A stretch of 64,000 nucleotides of DNA from Geothrix sp. (lineage in GTDB: Bacteria; Acidobacteriota; Holophagae; Holophagales; Holophagaceae): positions 1 through 64,000 of the forward strand of contig JAUXSE010000014.1 of NCBI GenBank assembly GCA_030681515.1, written 5' to 3'. The notes beneath the pieces are model-generated. The model was not told where the DNA came from. It worked only from the letters and a program-made list of their open reading frames with translations, and made no database searches. Below are positions 17,130 through 27,186 of the stretch, piece by piece. Each line of letters opens with the position of its first letter. Positions within the stretch are counted from its first letter, which is position 1. Made by a program: the position numbers and the translations under genes.

Positions 17130-18020
17130 TCAGCCCTTGTTGGCGCCGGAGGTGAGGCCCGAGATCATCCAGCGCTGGGCGAGGATGAAGACGATGGAAA
17201 TGGGGAGGCCGGACAGGATGGCGGCCGCGGCGAAGTCGCCCCAGAGGTACTTCTGGGCGTACAGGAACTGCTTCATGCCCGCGGCCAGGGTGAGCTTGTC
17301 CTGGCTGCGCAGCAGGATGGAGGCCTGGGGGTATTCGATGATCGCGCCGATGAAGGCCAGCAGGAAGATGACCATGAGGATGGGCAGTGACATGGGCAGG
17401 AGCACCCGCCAGAAGGCCTGCCAGGGGGTGGCGCCATCCACGGTGGCCGCTTCCTCGATCTCGATGGGGATGGTTTCGTAGAAGCCCTTGATGGTCCAGA
17501 TGTGCAGGGCAATGCCGCCGGAATAGGCCAGCACCAGGGCCCAGTGGCTGTCCACGCCGAAGAGGGGGAAGACGTGGCCGATGCGGGAGAAGATGGCGTG
17601 GATGGCGATGAGGGCCAGCACCGTGGGGAACATCTGCATGAGCATCAGGCCCAGGAGGGCGGCCTTCTTTCCGGCGAACTTCATGCGGGCGAAGGCGTAG
17701 GCGGCGGTGGTGGAGAGGAACAACGCCACGGTGGCGGAGAGGGTCGCCACCTTCACGGAATTCCACAGCCAGAGCAGCACCGGCAGGTCCGGCTTGATCA
17801 TCTGGCCATCCGGTCCCGCGGAGGGAATGCCCAGGGCGAACCGCCAATGCTCAAGGCTGATGGTTTCCGGGATCAGTGTTCCGGTCGCGAAGTTTCCGGG
17901 GCGGAGCGAGATCGAGATGACCATCAAGAGTGGAAAGATCACCAGCACACAGAGAAACACCAGGAAGGCGTGGGCGGCGAGAACGCGCCAGCGCTGGGAT
18001 TTGTCAATGACGATGGCCAT
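17130..18020 (-). CDS. malG: Maltodextrin ABC transporter permease, MalG type
   Basis: 296-residue inner-membrane permease with about six transmembrane segments, the first at AFLVFLCVLVIFPLLMVISI. The EAA loop that contacts the ATPase is EIEEAATVDGATPWQAFWRVLLP. It pairs with the MalF-type permease 12 bp upstream to form the channel of the maltose/maltodextrin importer. The C-terminus (QRWMISGLTSGANKG) is a typical MalG ending. Confidence 0.93.
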   Translation of the reverse strand: MAIVIDKSQRWRVLAAHAFLVFLCVLVIFPLLMVISISLRPGNFATGTLIPETISLEHWRFALGIPSAGPDGQMIKPDLPVLLWLWNSVKVATLSATVALFLSTTAAYAFARMKFAGKKAALLGLMLMQMFPTVLALIAIHAIFSRIGHVFPLFGVDSHWALVLAYSGGIALHIWTIKGFYETIPIEIEEAATVDGATPWQAFWRVLLPMSLPILMVIFLLAFIGAIIEYPQASILLRSQDKLTLAAGMKQFLYAQKYLWGDFAAAAILSGLPISIVFILAQRWMISGLTSGANKG

Positions 18021-18032
18021 GGCGGGCTCCTT

Positions 18033-19562
18033 TCAGCGCTTGTCGTCCTGGGTGATCTTGGTGGCCCGGATCTGTACGATGGTGATCACCGCCACCATGA
18101 GGAAGATCACGGTGGAAATGGCCGCGGCCAGGCCAAACTGCTGGCCTGAATCCTCGAAGGCGATGCGGTAGGTGTAGGTGGCCAGGAGGTCGGTGGTGCC
18201 CGCCGGGATGCTGGTGTTGAGGATGTCCGGCCGGCCGCCCGTGAGGAGGCTGATGAGGACGAAGTTGTTGAAGTTGAACGCGAAGGAAGAGATGAGCAGG
18301 GGGGTCAGGGGCTTGATGATCAGCGGCAGCGTGATCTTGAAGAAGTTGGTGATGGGGCCCGCCCCCGCCACCGCCGAAGCCTCGTAGAGGTCCAGGGGGA
18401 TGGCCTTGATGAGCCCCATGCAGATCACCATCATGTAGGGGAAACCCAGCCAGGTGTTGACGATGAGGATCATTGTCCTGGCTAGGAAGGGGTCCGAGAA
18501 CCAGGCTGGCTTGATGCCAAAGAGCGCCCCGAGCACGATGTTGATCTCGCCCAGGTTGTTGTTGAAGAGCCCCTTGAAGACCAGGATCGAGATGAAGCCG
18601 GGGATGGCGTAGGGCAGGAACAGCAGCAGGCGGTACACACTGCGGAAGCGCAGATTCTCCCAGCTCAGGAGGACGGCCAGCACCATGCCCAGGCTGAGGG
18701 TGAAGAGCACCGACAGGGCCGCGAAGGACACCGTCCAGGCGAAGATCCGCACGAAGGGCTCACGGATGCTCGCATCCGTGAAGATCTCGACGTAGTGCTG
18801 CCAGCCGATGTCCACCTGGAAGCCCGGATCCACGGCTTCCCCGCTGGGTGTCTCGTAGAACCCGGTCTTCGGGTTGGGACGGAGGAGGCTCTGGTCCTGA
18901 TGGTTGGTGAGGCTGCCGTCCTGGTTGCGCGTGTACTGGAGACGCGACGGGGCGAATTCCCGCAGGCCCGTCATGCGCACCTGGCCCCCATCGGGCATCA
19001 GCACCGTGAGTCCCTTGAGGAAGGTCTGATGCCCGATCAGATCCTTCATGGGCATTTCGCCGTCCAGTGGAGACGTGCCCGCCGGTTCGGCCTTCAGGGC
19101 CAGGTGCCCGTCCTTCCCCAGGGCGAACGGCTCCGTGTGGAAGGCGGTGCCATGCTCCTCGTCCTCCAGCCGCAACCGCCAGCGGCCGCCTTCCGCATGG
19201 AGGGTCGAGGTGTAGGTGGGGCCCTCGGCCCGGTAGGTCTCCTCTAGAAGGTACTGGGTGGCCCGGTTGAAGGTCAGGAGGTTCTTCGAGCTGTAGTTGG
19301 TGAATCCGATGCGCACGGTGTACAGCATCGGAAAGATCACGAAGACCAGGGCCGCGCCGATCCCCGGAAAGAGGTAGCGGTAGGCGTAGGTCTTCGGGGA
19401 GGTGTAGATCCAGAGGAAGCAGGCCAGGGTCACCAGCATCACGCCCGCCAGCAGGCTTTCGCCGGTGGCGTAGACCAGGGTGACGATGTAGAGCCCCACC
19501 CCGCCCAACAGAATCATGAGGACGGGATGGAGGAATCGCTTCAGGGCCTGAGGCATCGACAT
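18033..19562 (-). CDS. malF: Maltodextrin ABC transporter permease, MalF type
   Basis: 509 residues from ATG 19562; another ATG lies two codons later. The protein has N-terminal transmembrane helices and a large periplasmic P2-like loop (about residues 90-260), which is typical of enterobacterial MalF and absent from the shorter Gram-positive proteins. The C-terminal permease domain contains the EAA loop DLYEASAVAGAGPITNFFKITLPL. It is separated from malE by a strong hairpin. Confidence 0.93.
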   Translation of the reverse strand: MSMPQALKRFLHPVLMILLGGVGLYIVTLVYATGESLLAGVMLVTLACFLWIYTSPKTYAYRYLFPGIGAALVFVIFPMLYTVRIGFTNYSSKNLLTFNRATQYLLEETYRAEGPTYTSTLHAEGGRWRLRLEDEEHGTAFHTEPFALGKDGHLALKAEPAGTSPLDGEMPMKDLIGHQTFLKGLTVLMPDGGQVRMTGLREFAPSRLQYTRNQDGSLTNHQDQSLLRPNPKTGFYETPSGEAVDPGFQVDIGWQHYVEIFTDASIREPFVRIFAWTVSFAALSVLFTLSLGMVLAVLLSWENLRFRSVYRLLLFLPYAIPGFISILVFKGLFNNNLGEINIVLGALFGIKPAWFSDPFLARTMILIVNTWLGFPYMMVICMGLIKAIPLDLYEASAVAGAGPITNFFKITLPLIIKPLTPLLISSFAFNFNNFVLISLLTGGRPDILNTSIPAGTTDLLATYTYRIAFEDSGQQFGLAAAISTVIFLMVAVITIVQIRATKITQDDKR

Positions 19563-19591
19563 GGGGTGTTCCAAATTAAAGGCTTTTCAAA

Positions 19592-19631
19592 CTCCAGATC
19601 GGACGGGCCCTGGGGCCCGCCCGATCTGGAG
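19592..19631. repeat. malE-malF intercistronic hairpin
   Basis: The 19-nt arms at 19592-19610 (CTCCAGATCGGACGGGCCC) and 19613-19631 pair with a single mismatch. It lies 5 bp after the malE stop. In enterobacteria a palindrome between malE and malF keeps malE mRNA in excess over malF; the position here suggests the same role. It could also be a leaky terminator, but no T tract follows. Confidence 0.65.
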
Positions 19632-19636
19632 AAGGA

Positions 19637-20842
19637 CTACTTCAGGATCCGCTTGGCGGCGGCGTCCAGGGCTTCCTTGGGGGTCTGCCGGCCTTCGGTC
19701 ATGTTGTTCAGGGCGGACACCATGGCGGCCCAGAAGCGCCCCATCTGGGGGTTGTTGGGCATGACGACGCCATCCTTGGCGCTGGCCATGGCGACCTGGA
19801 TGAAGGGATCGGATTTCATCTTGGCGAAGGCCGCCTTGCTGGCGGGGGTGCCAATGGCCACGTCGGCGTTGATGGTTTCCAGGCCTTTCAGGCTCAGCAT
19901 GTGGTTCTCGATGAACTCGCGGGCGATGTCCACGTTGCCCGCGCCGGTAGCGGCCTTGGTGATCATGGCGCCCAGGTAGCCCACGAAGGGGGACGCCGCC
20001 TTGCCGCCCACGCTGGGGATCTTGGCCACGCCGAAGTTGATCTTGGCCTTCTTGAGGTTGTCCCAGGCCCAGGGGCCGCTGATCATCATGGCCAGCTTGC
20101 CCTGGGCCATGCCCGCTTCCATATCGGCGTAGGTGGCGCCCTTGGGCATCACGCCCTCCTTCACCAGCCGCGTGAGCATCTCGGCGCCCACCAGGGCCCC
20201 GGCGTTGTTCACGCCCGTATCCTTGGCGTCGTAGGTGCCGTCCGCCTTCATCTTGAAGGCGTAGCCGCCGTTGGCGGCCAGCATCGGCATGGTGAAGTAG
20301 GTATTGGTGTAGTCCCAGAGGATGGCCTTCTTGCCCTGGGCGGCCAGCTTCTTGTCGAGGGCGAAGATCTCTTCGAAGGTTTTCGGTGGCGTCTTCACCA
20401 GGGCCTTGTTGTAGATCAGGGAGACCGCCTCGATGGCCACGGGATAGGCCCAGACCTTGCCCTTGAGGGTGAAGGCCTGCCAGGCGGTGGCGTCAATGTC
20501 GTCCTTGATCTTCTTGCCGGGGGTCACGGCGTTGATGACACCGCTTTCCGCCCACTCGCCCACGCGATCATGGGCCCACATCCAGATGTCGGGGCCCTTG
20601 CCCTCTTCGGCGGCCTGCTGGAACTTGCCCGGGGCGTCCTCGGGATGCTCGACGATGACCTTGATGCCGGTCTTCTTGGCGAATTCGTCGCCCACCTTCT
20701 GAAGGCCGTTGTAGCCCTTGTCGCCGTTGATCCAGATGAGCAGTTTGCCCTTCTCGGCGGCCTGGGCCAGCGTCAGGGCGCCGGCGACGAGGAACATGGC
20801 GGTGGTCGTCGCCAGCTTGCGGAAGTTGGATGGATGGCTCAC
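19637..20842 (-). CDS. malE: Maltose/maltodextrin-binding protein
   Basis: 401 residues from a GTG at 20842, preceded by AGGAG at 6-bp spacing. A signal peptide ([21 protein letters not shown]) precedes a mature protein clearly of the E. coli MalE type: [28 protein letters not shown]-like [31 protein letters not shown], and the C-terminal [30 protein letters not shown]. It is the periplasmic receptor that delivers maltodextrins to MalFGK. Confidence 0.95.
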   Translation of the reverse strand: MSHPSNFRKLATTTAMFLVAGALTLAQAAEKGKLLIWINGDKGYNGLQKVGDEFAKKTGIKVIVEHPEDAPGKFQQAAEEGKGPDIWMWAHDRVGEWAESGVINAVTPGKKIKDDIDATAWQAFTLKGKVWAYPVAIEAVSLIYNKALVKTPPKTFEEIFALDKKLAAQGKKAILWDYTNTYFTMPMLAANGGYAFKMKADGTYDAKDTGVNNAGALVGAEMLTRLVKEGVMPKGATYADMEAGMAQGKLAMMISGPWAWDNLKKAKINFGVAKIPSVGGKAASPFVGYLGAMITKAATGAGNVDIAREFIENHMLSLKGLETINADVAIGTPASKAAFAKMKSDPFIQVAMASAKDGVVMPNNPQMGRFWAAMVSALNNMTEGRQTPKEALDAAAKRILK

Positions 20843-20892
20843 GTCTGACTCCTTTTGGGGGTGGCCCGAGGGCCCTGTTGAACAAAGGGCTG

Positions 20893-21990
20893 CTAGGAAA
20901 TGCGGGGAAGGGTCTGCTCGTCCGGGCCGAAGAGCAGGCAGTGCTTGGCGGGGAAGCCGAGGTGCGTCTCGTCGCCCGTCCGGAGGGGATTCTCGGGCTT
21001 GGCTTTGACGGTCAACTGCCCGGTGCCACCCGGCGCCCGCACATACAGGAAGACCGTGTCCCCCAGGTGTTCGGCCACGATCACCGAGGTCTTGGCCGTG
21101 CCCTCCCCGGCGACTGTGTCGGCCAGGAGGCGCTCGGGACGGATGCCCAGCGTGAGATCCGTGCCCTCCGCCAGTCCCCGGGCGTCGGCGCCCGCGGACA
21201 GGACCGTCCCGTCCTCCAGTCGCACCCTGGCGCCGGCTTCCGTCGCCGAGACCAGGGCGCAGGGCAGGAAGTTCATCCTGGGCGATCCGATGAAGCCCGC
21301 CACGAACCGGTTCGCGGGGTGGTGGTACAGCTCCAGCGGCGCCCCCACCTGCTCGATGCGGCCCTGGTTGATCACCACGATGCGGTGGGCCAGGGTCATG
21401 GCCTCCACCTGGTCGTGGGTGACGTAGACCATGGTGGTGGCCAGGTCCGTGTGCAGGCGGGCCAGCTCGACACGCATCTGCACGCGGAGTCCGGCGTCCA
21501 GATTGGAGAGGGGTTCGTCGAAGAGGAAGACCCCCGGCTTGCGGACAATGGCCCTGCCGATCGCCACCCGCTGGCGCTGCCCCCCCGACAGCGCTTTCGG
21601 ACGGCGATCGAGCAGGGATTCGATCTGGAGGATCTGGGCGGCCCGCAAAACGGCCGCGGCGATCTCCGGCTTCGAATGTCCGGCGAGCTTGAGGCCGAAG
21701 GCCATGTTCTCGGCCACGGTCATGTGCGGATACAGGGCGTAGCTCTGGAACACCATGGCGATGCCCCGCTTGGAGGGCGGCACCTCGTTCACCTTCTGCC
21801 CGCCGATGAACAACTCCCCGCTGGTGATCTCCTCCAACCCGGCGATGCAGCGCAGCAGGGTGGACTTCCCGCAGCCCGAGGGTCCCACGAACACGATGAA
21901 TTCGCCGTCCTGGATCTCGAGGTCTATCCCGTGAAGGATCTCCAAGTCTCCGAAGGACTTGCGCAAGGCTTTGAACTGAAGGTTGGCCAT
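20893..21990 (-). CDS. malK: Maltodextrin ABC transporter ATP-binding protein (MalK/UgpC type)
   Basis: 365 residues from ATG 21990. The Walker A motif is GPSGCGKST, the signature is [14 protein letters not shown], the Walker B is [12 protein letters not shown] and the switch histidine is in [12 protein letters not shown]-terminal TOBE/regulatory region (about 240-365) includes LGIRPERL. It energises MalFG. The gene is part of the malK-malE-malF-malG run on the minus strand, so the locus encodes a complete importer. Confidence 0.94.
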   Translation of the reverse strand: MANLQFKALRKSFGDLEILHGIDLEIQDGEFIVFVGPSGCGKSTLLRCIAGLEEITSGELFIGGQKVNEVPPSKRGIAMVFQSYALYPHMTVAENMAFGLKLAGHSKPEIAAAVLRAAQILQIESLLDRRPKALSGGQRQRVAIGRAIVRKPGVFLFDEPLSNLDAGLRVQMRVELARLHTDLATTMVYVTHDQVEAMTLAHRIVVINQGRIEQVGAPLELYHHPANRFVAGFIGSPRMNFLPCALVSATEAGARVRLEDGTVLSAGADARGLAEGTDLTLGIRPERLLADTVAGEGTAKTSVIVAEHLGDTVFLYVRAPGGTGQLTVKAKPENPLRTGDETHLGFPAKHCLLFGPDEQTLPRIS

Positions 21991-22067
21991 GGGTGGGTCC
22001 AGGGAAAGGCGGGAAGGGCGGGAAGGGCGGAGTCTGATGGATAGGCCGTGGGGCCCGGAGGGCAAGG

Positions 22068-23756
22068 TCAGGGAAGGTCGCCATGCAGGGTGGTCTGGAA
22101 GCCCGGACCCGCGACGTACAGCACGCGAACGCCGTAGGCAGGGATGCTGGCGGCGGTGTAGAGGTCCCCGGTCAGGGCGTTCACGCCCCGAAGATCGCCC
22201 AGGATGGCCTGCACGGGCCCCCCCGAGGGCACACCCCGGCTCGTCAAGCCTGAGACGATCACGGTTTGGGGTGCGGCACCGAGGTTCGCCACCACGAGCA
22301 CCCGCTCGGTACCGGCATCGCGCAGGTAGGCGATGGCCTTGGCGGGTCCGATATCCGTGGCGAGTGTGGCATAGCCGCCCCGAAGGGCTGGATAGGTCTT
22401 CCGGGCCTGGATGAGGTACTTGCACCAGCTGAGGATGGAATCCGGCTGGCCCGTCTGGGCGGCAACGGCGGCCCAGTCCATGGGCTGACGCAGGTTGAGA
22501 TCCGTGCCCGACGCCCCCGTCATGCCGACCTCGTTCCCGTAGTAGAGGATGGGCGTGCCCGGGGACAGCAGGTTCAGGGCCTCGGCCAGGATGATCTTGG
22601 CCTTGCTGCCGCCGTACTGGGTGCCGGGACGGGAGATCAGATTGTCGTGGTTGGAATCGAAGGTGGCCGACCGGTACCCCGCGGGGTAGGTGCGCTGCTC
22701 GAATTCCCAAAGCGAGGTCAGCTGCGTGGCGTCGCCCCGGGTGATGGTGTTGGAGATGGCCCAGGGCGCGCTGAAGTCCAGGCACAGGTGGAACTCGTCG
22801 GCGCCGTTGCCGTAGTAGGGCGTGACGCCCGCTGCATCGTTGGTCCAGGCCTCGGCGATCATGACCTTGCTGCTGTGCTTCAAGGGGTCGCCACCGGGAT
22901 GGGGATGCCGATCGCCGCTGTCGTACTCGTCCAGCAGGGCGCGGAAGGCCTTCAGCCGCGCGTGGGTATCGGGCTGGTCCGCCTGCTGGCCCGGGCCGGA
23001 TTCGCAGAGGTAGCGCACGGCATCCATCCGCATGCCGTCGAAGCCGCGGTCCAGCCAGTGGGCCTGCACGTTCTGGATCTCCGCCTGCACGGCCGGGTTG
23101 TAGACATTCAGATCCGCGAGGGAATCCGTCGCGAAGGCGGTGTAGAAGTAGCCGGAAGCGCCCGGCTTCCACACATCCTGCGGCGTGCCGCCCCCCCAGG
23201 GGAGGCCCCATCCGGCAGGCTGCCCCGTGTTCCAGATGTACCAGCTGTCCCGGGTGGCGGCATTCGTGAACCAGGGATGCTTCGTGGAGGTGTGGTTGGG
23301 CACGAAATCCAGGAGGATCCGCATCCCCCGGGCATGCACCGCGTCAATCAAGGCCTTCAGGTCGGCGCGGGTGCCGAAGCGGTCGTTCACGGCGTAGTAG
23401 TCCGTCGTGTCGTAGCCGTGCATGTTCTCGCCCTTGTAGCCGCACTCGAAAATCGGAGAGAGCCACAGGGTGTTCACGCCCAGGGACTGGAGGTGGTCCA
23501 GCTTGCCCTGAATGCCGGGCAGGTCGCCGATGCCGTCCCCGTAGACGCCATCGGCGAAGGCCTTCACCCACAGGTGGTAGATCACCGCATCGCCGTACCA
23601 GCCAGGCGCGCTTTCCAACTGCTGGCCGGGCGCGATGGTGGTGGTGTCCACGGGATAGCGGCTGGGGGCCCCCGTCTCCGGGCCATGGCAGCCCAGCCCG
23701 CCCAGGAACAGGGGGGCCAGCAGGGTGGCGAGGGTCAGAATGGGGCGGAGTATCAC
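22068..23756 (-). CDS. Lipoprotein alpha-amylase-family enzyme (GH13)
   Basis: 562 residues with a lipoprotein signal ([15 protein letters not shown]). The GH13 barrel starts at [28 protein letters not shown]. Catalytic motifs are [21 protein letters not shown] (nucleophile Asp), [10 protein letters not shown] (acid Glu) and FDSNHDN (Asp). The [32 protein letters not shown] segment is typical of neopullulanase- or oligosaccharide-hydrolysing members. Probably membrane-anchored and facing the periplasm. Exact substrate unclear. Located between malK and the maltoporin gene. Confidence 0.87.
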   Translation of the reverse strand: MILRPILTLATLLAPLFLGGLGCHGPETGAPSRYPVDTTTIAPGQQLESAPGWYGDAVIYHLWVKAFADGVYGDGIGDLPGIQGKLDHLQSLGVNTLWLSPIFECGYKGENMHGYDTTDYYAVNDRFGTRADLKALIDAVHARGMRILLDFVPNHTSTKHPWFTNAATRDSWYIWNTGQPAGWGLPWGGGTPQDVWKPGASGYFYTAFATDSLADLNVYNPAVQAEIQNVQAHWLDRGFDGMRMDAVRYLCESGPGQQADQPDTHARLKAFRALLDEYDSGDRHPHPGGDPLKHSSKVMIAEAWTNDAAGVTPYYGNGADEFHLCLDFSAPWAISNTITRGDATQLTSLWEFEQRTYPAGYRSATFDSNHDNLISRPGTQYGGSKAKIILAEALNLLSPGTPILYYGNEVGMTGASGTDLNLRQPMDWAAVAAQTGQPDSILSWCKYLIQARKTYPALRGGYATLATDIGPAKAIAYLRDAGTERVLVVANLGAAPQTVIVSGLTSRGVPSGGPVQAILGDLRGVNALTGDLYTAASIPAYGVRVLYVAGPGFQTTLHGDLP

Positions 23757-23788
23757 ATCGGATCCTTGGCGAACCTCAGCCAGGAAGC

Positions 23789-23810
23789 GGCCCGTCCCGG
23801 GGGACGGGCC
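23789..23810. terminator. Strong hairpin downstream of the maltoporin gene
   Basis: GGCCCGTCCC (23789-23798) pairs with GGGACGGGCC (23801-23810), extended by flanking GGAA and TTCC. It lies between the lamB stop and the next operon gene. It lacks a T tract, so it may be a partial terminator or an mRNA 3' stabiliser that keeps porin mRNA abundant. Confidence 0.5.
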
Positions 23811-23827
23811 GTTCCATCAAGCGAGCC

Positions 23828-25186
23828 TTACCACCAGGCCTCGATCTGGGCCCCGAAGGTCAGGCCCTGCAAGGCGGTGCCGAAGTGGCCCTCGCCCACC
23901 TTGTTCCAGTTGTTGGCGTTCTTGTTCCAGTCCGCGCGGGTGGCGAAGAGGCGGATCACCGGACGGCTCCAGAAGGAGGCCTGGGGGCTCCACTGCAGCG
24001 CGATGGTGTTCTTCAGGAGCTTCCGGTCCTCGGTCTCGTTGTCGAACTTCAGCTTGTCCATGCCGACTTCATAGGCCACGGAGAAGTGCTTGGTGAAGAA
24101 GTAGACCGGGCGGACGCCCACGGAAGTCCAGGTGTTGGTCGTCCCCAACATGCTGCCCTCGCCGTTCTGCTTCCGGTACTGGACCACACCCTGCATTTCC
24201 AGGTTGGCCATGGGCTTGATGTAGAAGATGTCCATGATGTGCCACCAGTTGTTCTCGGTCTTCACATCGGGGTTGTACCAGTTCCAGTAGGTGGATCCGT
24301 TGCCCCAGGTGGCGTAGACGCGGTTGTCGCCGCCCAGGAACCCCGCCTGATTGACGATCAGGTTGTACTGGGTGCCCTTGTTTTCGTTGCCAGGGGTCTC
24401 CTGGCCGGAGGTCGGGCGGGCGTCGTTGTACTGCACGCCGAAGGTCAGCGAACCACCTTCCCACAGCTTGATGTCCGACAGGCGGAGGTCGTGCGAGGCG
24501 ACGATGCTGTGGCCGGACCCCCCCACCCACTGGCTGTAGGGATTGAGCACGCCCTGGATGGCGCCGTTGTTCCAGTCGCTGCTCACGTTGCCGGTGTCGT
24601 GCTGGATGTAGGCGTAGTGGAGCTTGCCGAAGCCCAGGTCAATGTTCTCGAGGCCCACGCCATCGCCGCTGTTGTTCCAGTACCACTGATCGCGGAGGTG
24701 GAGATCCTGGCGCATGTAGAAGCGGCGGCCCGCCCACAGGGAGGCATCCTTGAAGGCGCCGGTGGTGCCGAAGATGCCGGTGGCCTCGCCCCAGGCTTCG
24801 CGGATCCAGATCTGCTGGTTGGGGCTGGGGCTCTTGCTGCCGTCCACATCGCCGCCCGCGTCGGCGGAGGCATCGCGCACCTGGTAGTACTGGCGGAAGG
24901 CGGGCCGGAAGTGCAGCTTGAAGGTGGTGTTGCCCTTCTCGTAGGCGCGCACGTCCACGGCCAGTTCGAGGTAGTTGTCGGTCTCGTTCCCCAGCCGGTA
25001 GCCGGGTCCGCCCGTGGGGCTTCCACCGGTATTGGCCATGAAGAAGGACACCTGCTCGCCGCCGTTCGAGGAACGGCCGACGCCGGCGCGCATGTAGCCG
25101 TGGATTTCGACCACATCCTGGGCGAGGAGGGGTCCGCAGACCAGCGCCATGGGCAGCGCGGCCTTGAGTAGGGAGAGACGATTCAT
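23828..25186 (-). CDS. lamB: Maltoporin (LamB-type outer-membrane porin)
   Basis: 452 residues from ATG 25186. A signal peptide (LLKAALPMALVCGPLLAQ) is followed by EIHGYMRAGVGRSSNGGEQVSF, matching the LamB start (FHGYARSGIG-type), and by RLGNETDNYLEL. Alternating amphipathic strands follow, with the C-terminal FGAQIEAWW ending in an aromatic residue as outer-membrane barrels do. It should let maltodextrins cross the outer membrane to the MalE system. Confidence 0.93.
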   Translation of the reverse strand: MNRLSLLKAALPMALVCGPLLAQDVVEIHGYMRAGVGRSSNGGEQVSFFMANTGGSPTGGPGYRLGNETDNYLELAVDVRAYEKGNTTFKLHFRPAFRQYYQVRDASADAGGDVDGSKSPSPNQQIWIREAWGEATGIFGTTGAFKDASLWAGRRFYMRQDLHLRDQWYWNNSGDGVGLENIDLGFGKLHYAYIQHDTGNVSSDWNNGAIQGVLNPYSQWVGGSGHSIVASHDLRLSDIKLWEGGSLTFGVQYNDARPTSGQETPGNENKGTQYNLIVNQAGFLGGDNRVYATWGNGSTYWNWYNPDVKTENNWWHIMDIFYIKPMANLEMQGVVQYRKQNGEGSMLGTTNTWTSVGVRPVYFFTKHFSVAYEVGMDKLKFDNETEDRKLLKNTIALQWSPQASFWSRPVIRLFATRADWNKNANNWNKVGEGHFGTALQGLTFGAQIEAWW

Positions 25187-25262
25187 GGTCTTGCCTCCAG
25201 TGGGAGATGCCGCGGCGCGGCGGGGTGAGTGGGGGGTGGAAGAGCGGGGCGGGCGCATGGGG

Positions 25263-26984
25263 TCAGGCCAGGCGGCCGAAGAACCCTCCCCAGGGGGGAA
25301 GGTGAAGGTCCCGGCCGTTCAGCCGGCCGGCGTCGAGACCATGCCCTTCGAGGGGCTGGACCGGGGCCGGAAGGGTGTACTGGACGGGGTTTGGACTGAG
25401 GTTGAAGACCGCCAGCAGCCGCTCCTGGCCTTCCTCACCCTCACGCCGCACGCCCTGTGCGGCGCCCTTCGGGCCTGCCTGCGGCAGGTGGCCCTCCGCT
25501 CCTGCTCCGGCCTCACGGCGCAGGGCCAGGATCGGTTCGGCGGTCTTGTAGAAGTGGATGGTGCCGCGGCAGAGGGCTTCTGAGGCCTTCCGCCAGGGGA
25601 GGAACCGCCGATAGAAGCGCAGCACCGAATCCGGATCGGCAGCCTGGGTGGCCACGGAACGGTCCAGGTGCCCCGGGGACATGGGCAGCCAGGGCTCCAC
25701 CGCGGAGAAGCCGCCCCGGGGCCGTTCCGGCGTCCAGGGCATGGGCGTGCGGCAGCCGTCCCGCCCCTTGTAGTCGGGCCAGAAGGCGATGCCGTAGGGA
25801 TCAATGAGGCGGTCGAAGGGCACTTCGCCTTCGGGCAGGCCCAGTTCCTCGCCCTGATAGATGCAGAAGCTTCCGCGCAGCGATCCCAGCATGGCCACCA
25901 GGAGCTTGGCGAAGGCGGGATCGTCCACGCCCTTGCCCCAGCGGGTGACCACGCGCACGCAATCGTGGTTGGACAGCGACCAGCAGCCCCAGCCGCCGCC
26001 CCGGCGGATGTGCTTTTCGAATTCCTGGACCACGGAGCGGATCCGCTCGGCGCTGAACTCCTCGGTGAAGAGGCTGAACCCGTAGGCCATGTGCAGCTTG
26101 TCGCCGTGGGCCGAATACTCCGCCATGGTGGCCAGGGCGCCTTCGTCCCCCACCTCGCCCACGCTCATGGCGCCGAATTCGTTCATGAGGGTCCGCAGCC
26201 GCTGGAGGAATCCCAGGTTCTCGGGCCGGCTCTTGTCGTAGCGGTGGATCTGGAGTCCGTAGGGATTGCCCTCCCGGACCGAGGTCAGCTCCACCTTGCC
26301 GGGCCGCGCGGGCGGGTTGTTGCGAAGCCTCTTGTCGTGGAAATGGAAGTTGCAGGCGTCGAAGCGGAAGCCGTCCACGCCGCGCTCCATCCAGAACCGG
26401 ACCTCTTCGAGCAGCTGGGCCTGCACGGGCTCGTGATGGAAGTTCAGGTCGGGCTGGGATTCCAGGAAATTGTGGAGGAAATACTGACGCCGCCGGGGCT
26501 CCCAGGACCAGGCGGAGCCCCCGAAGACCGACTGCCAGTTGTTGGGCGGCGAGCCATCCGGGCGCGCATCGGCCCAGACGTACCAATCCGCCTTGTCATT
26601 GGTGCGGTTGAGGCGGCTTTCCTTGAACCAGGCATGCTGATCCGAGGAGTGGGACAGCACCTGGTCAATGAGCACCCTCAGGCCCAGACGATGCGCCTCC
26701 ACCACCAGGCGGTCGAAATCCGCCAGGGTGCCGAAGGTGGGGTCCACATCCCGGTAGTTCGAAACGTCGTAGCCGAAATCCTTCATGGGCGACGGGAAGA
26801 AGGGCGAGATCCAGATGGCGTCCACCCCCAGGCCGGCCACATGGGACAGGTGCGCCGTGATCCCGGGCAGATCGCCCACGCCATCCCCGTTGGTGTCCTG
26901 GAAACTCCGGGGATAGATCTGGTAGATCGCCGCCCCGCGCCACCATTCGGCGGCCCGGCGGTCGTCTGGATCCAGGGCGGGCAT
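25263..26984 (-). CDS. Alpha-glucosidase / oligo-1,6-glucosidase (GH13), cytoplasmic
   Basis: 573 residues from ATG 26984 (8 bp after AAGGAA), with no signal peptide. It starts WWRGAAIYQIYPRSFQDTNGDGVGDLPGI, typical of GH13 subfamilies with alpha-glucosidase or glucan-1,6-glucosidase activity. Catalytic motifs are GFRFDACNF (nucleophile Asp), SVGEVGDE (acid Glu) and SNHD. Near residues 485-515, between LALRRE and RLLAVFNL, is an extra Gly/Ala-rich stretch. Its DNA (25456-25518) belongs to a repeat family also found at 48.6 kb, so it looks like a repeat inserted in frame. First gene of the minus-strand operon, just after the operator region. Confidence 0.9.
   Translation of the reverse strand: MPALDPDDRRAAEWWRGAAIYQIYPRSFQDTNGDGVGDLPGITAHLSHVAGLGVDAIWISPFFPSPMKDFGYDVSNYRDVDPTFGTLADFDRLVVEAHRLGLRVLIDQVLSHSSDQHAWFKESRLNRTNDKADWYVWADARPDGSPPNNWQSVFGGSAWSWEPRRRQYFLHNFLESQPDLNFHHEPVQAQLLEEVRFWMERGVDGFRFDACNFHFHDKRLRNNPPARPGKVELTSVREGNPYGLQIHRYDKSRPENLGFLQRLRTLMNEFGAMSVGEVGDEGALATMAEYSAHGDKLHMAYGFSLFTEEFSAERIRSVVQEFEKHIRRGGGWGCWSLSNHDCVRVVTRWGKGVDDPAFAKLLVAMLGSLRGSFCIYQGEELGLPEGEVPFDRLIDPYGIAFWPDYKGRDGCRTPMPWTPERPRGGFSAVEPWLPMSPGHLDRSVATQAADPDSVLRFYRRFLPWRKASEALCRGTIHFYKTAEPILALRREAGAGAEGHLPQAGPKGAAQGVRREGEEGQERLLAVFNLSPNPVQYTLPAPVQPLEGHGLDAGRLNGRDLHLPPWGGFFGRLA
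25456..25518. repeat. Dispersed GC-rich repeat inside the GH13 alpha-glucosidase gene
   Basis: About 63 bp starting TGTGCGGCGCCCTTCGGGCC and ending CTCCGCTCCTGCTCCGGCCT align with the tandem copies at 48566-48628 and 48640-48702 at roughly 80% or better. The element lies in frame and adds about 21 residues (around 490-511) to the enzyme without a stop. Confidence 0.7.
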
Positions 26985-27095
26985 GGTCTGGGTTCCTTGG
27001 GCTGGGGTGAGGAGCGGCATGGGAAGGGCCATCGGAAGGGCGGGGTGGACAAAGGGGTGGGGCCTGGGGCACCGGAAAGAACCCTGGATCATTCT

Positions 27096-27109
27096 TGTAA
27101 CCGGTTACA
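27096..27109. promoter_or_regulatory. LacI-family operator 1
   Basis: TGTAACCGGTTACA is a perfect 14-bp palindrome with a central CG step, as bound by MalR/CcpA-type LacI repressors. It lies 112 bp upstream of the first gene of the glucan operon. The LacI-type regulator encoded at 28593-29561 is the obvious candidate ligand. Confidence 0.75.
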
Positions 27110-27186
27110 CGTCTTGGCCTTGAAGCGCGTTCCTGCCTTGGTCAAATGGAAGAAGAAAGGGGCAGGGGGTGGTGCGGTGGGTTGAA

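Noticed and set aside
19637-23211. Long in-frame extensions upstream of malE and malK
   Set aside because: The extensions lie out of frame over neighbouring genes and contain no family similarity; GTG 20842 and ATG 21990 have good ribosome sites or conserved N-termini.
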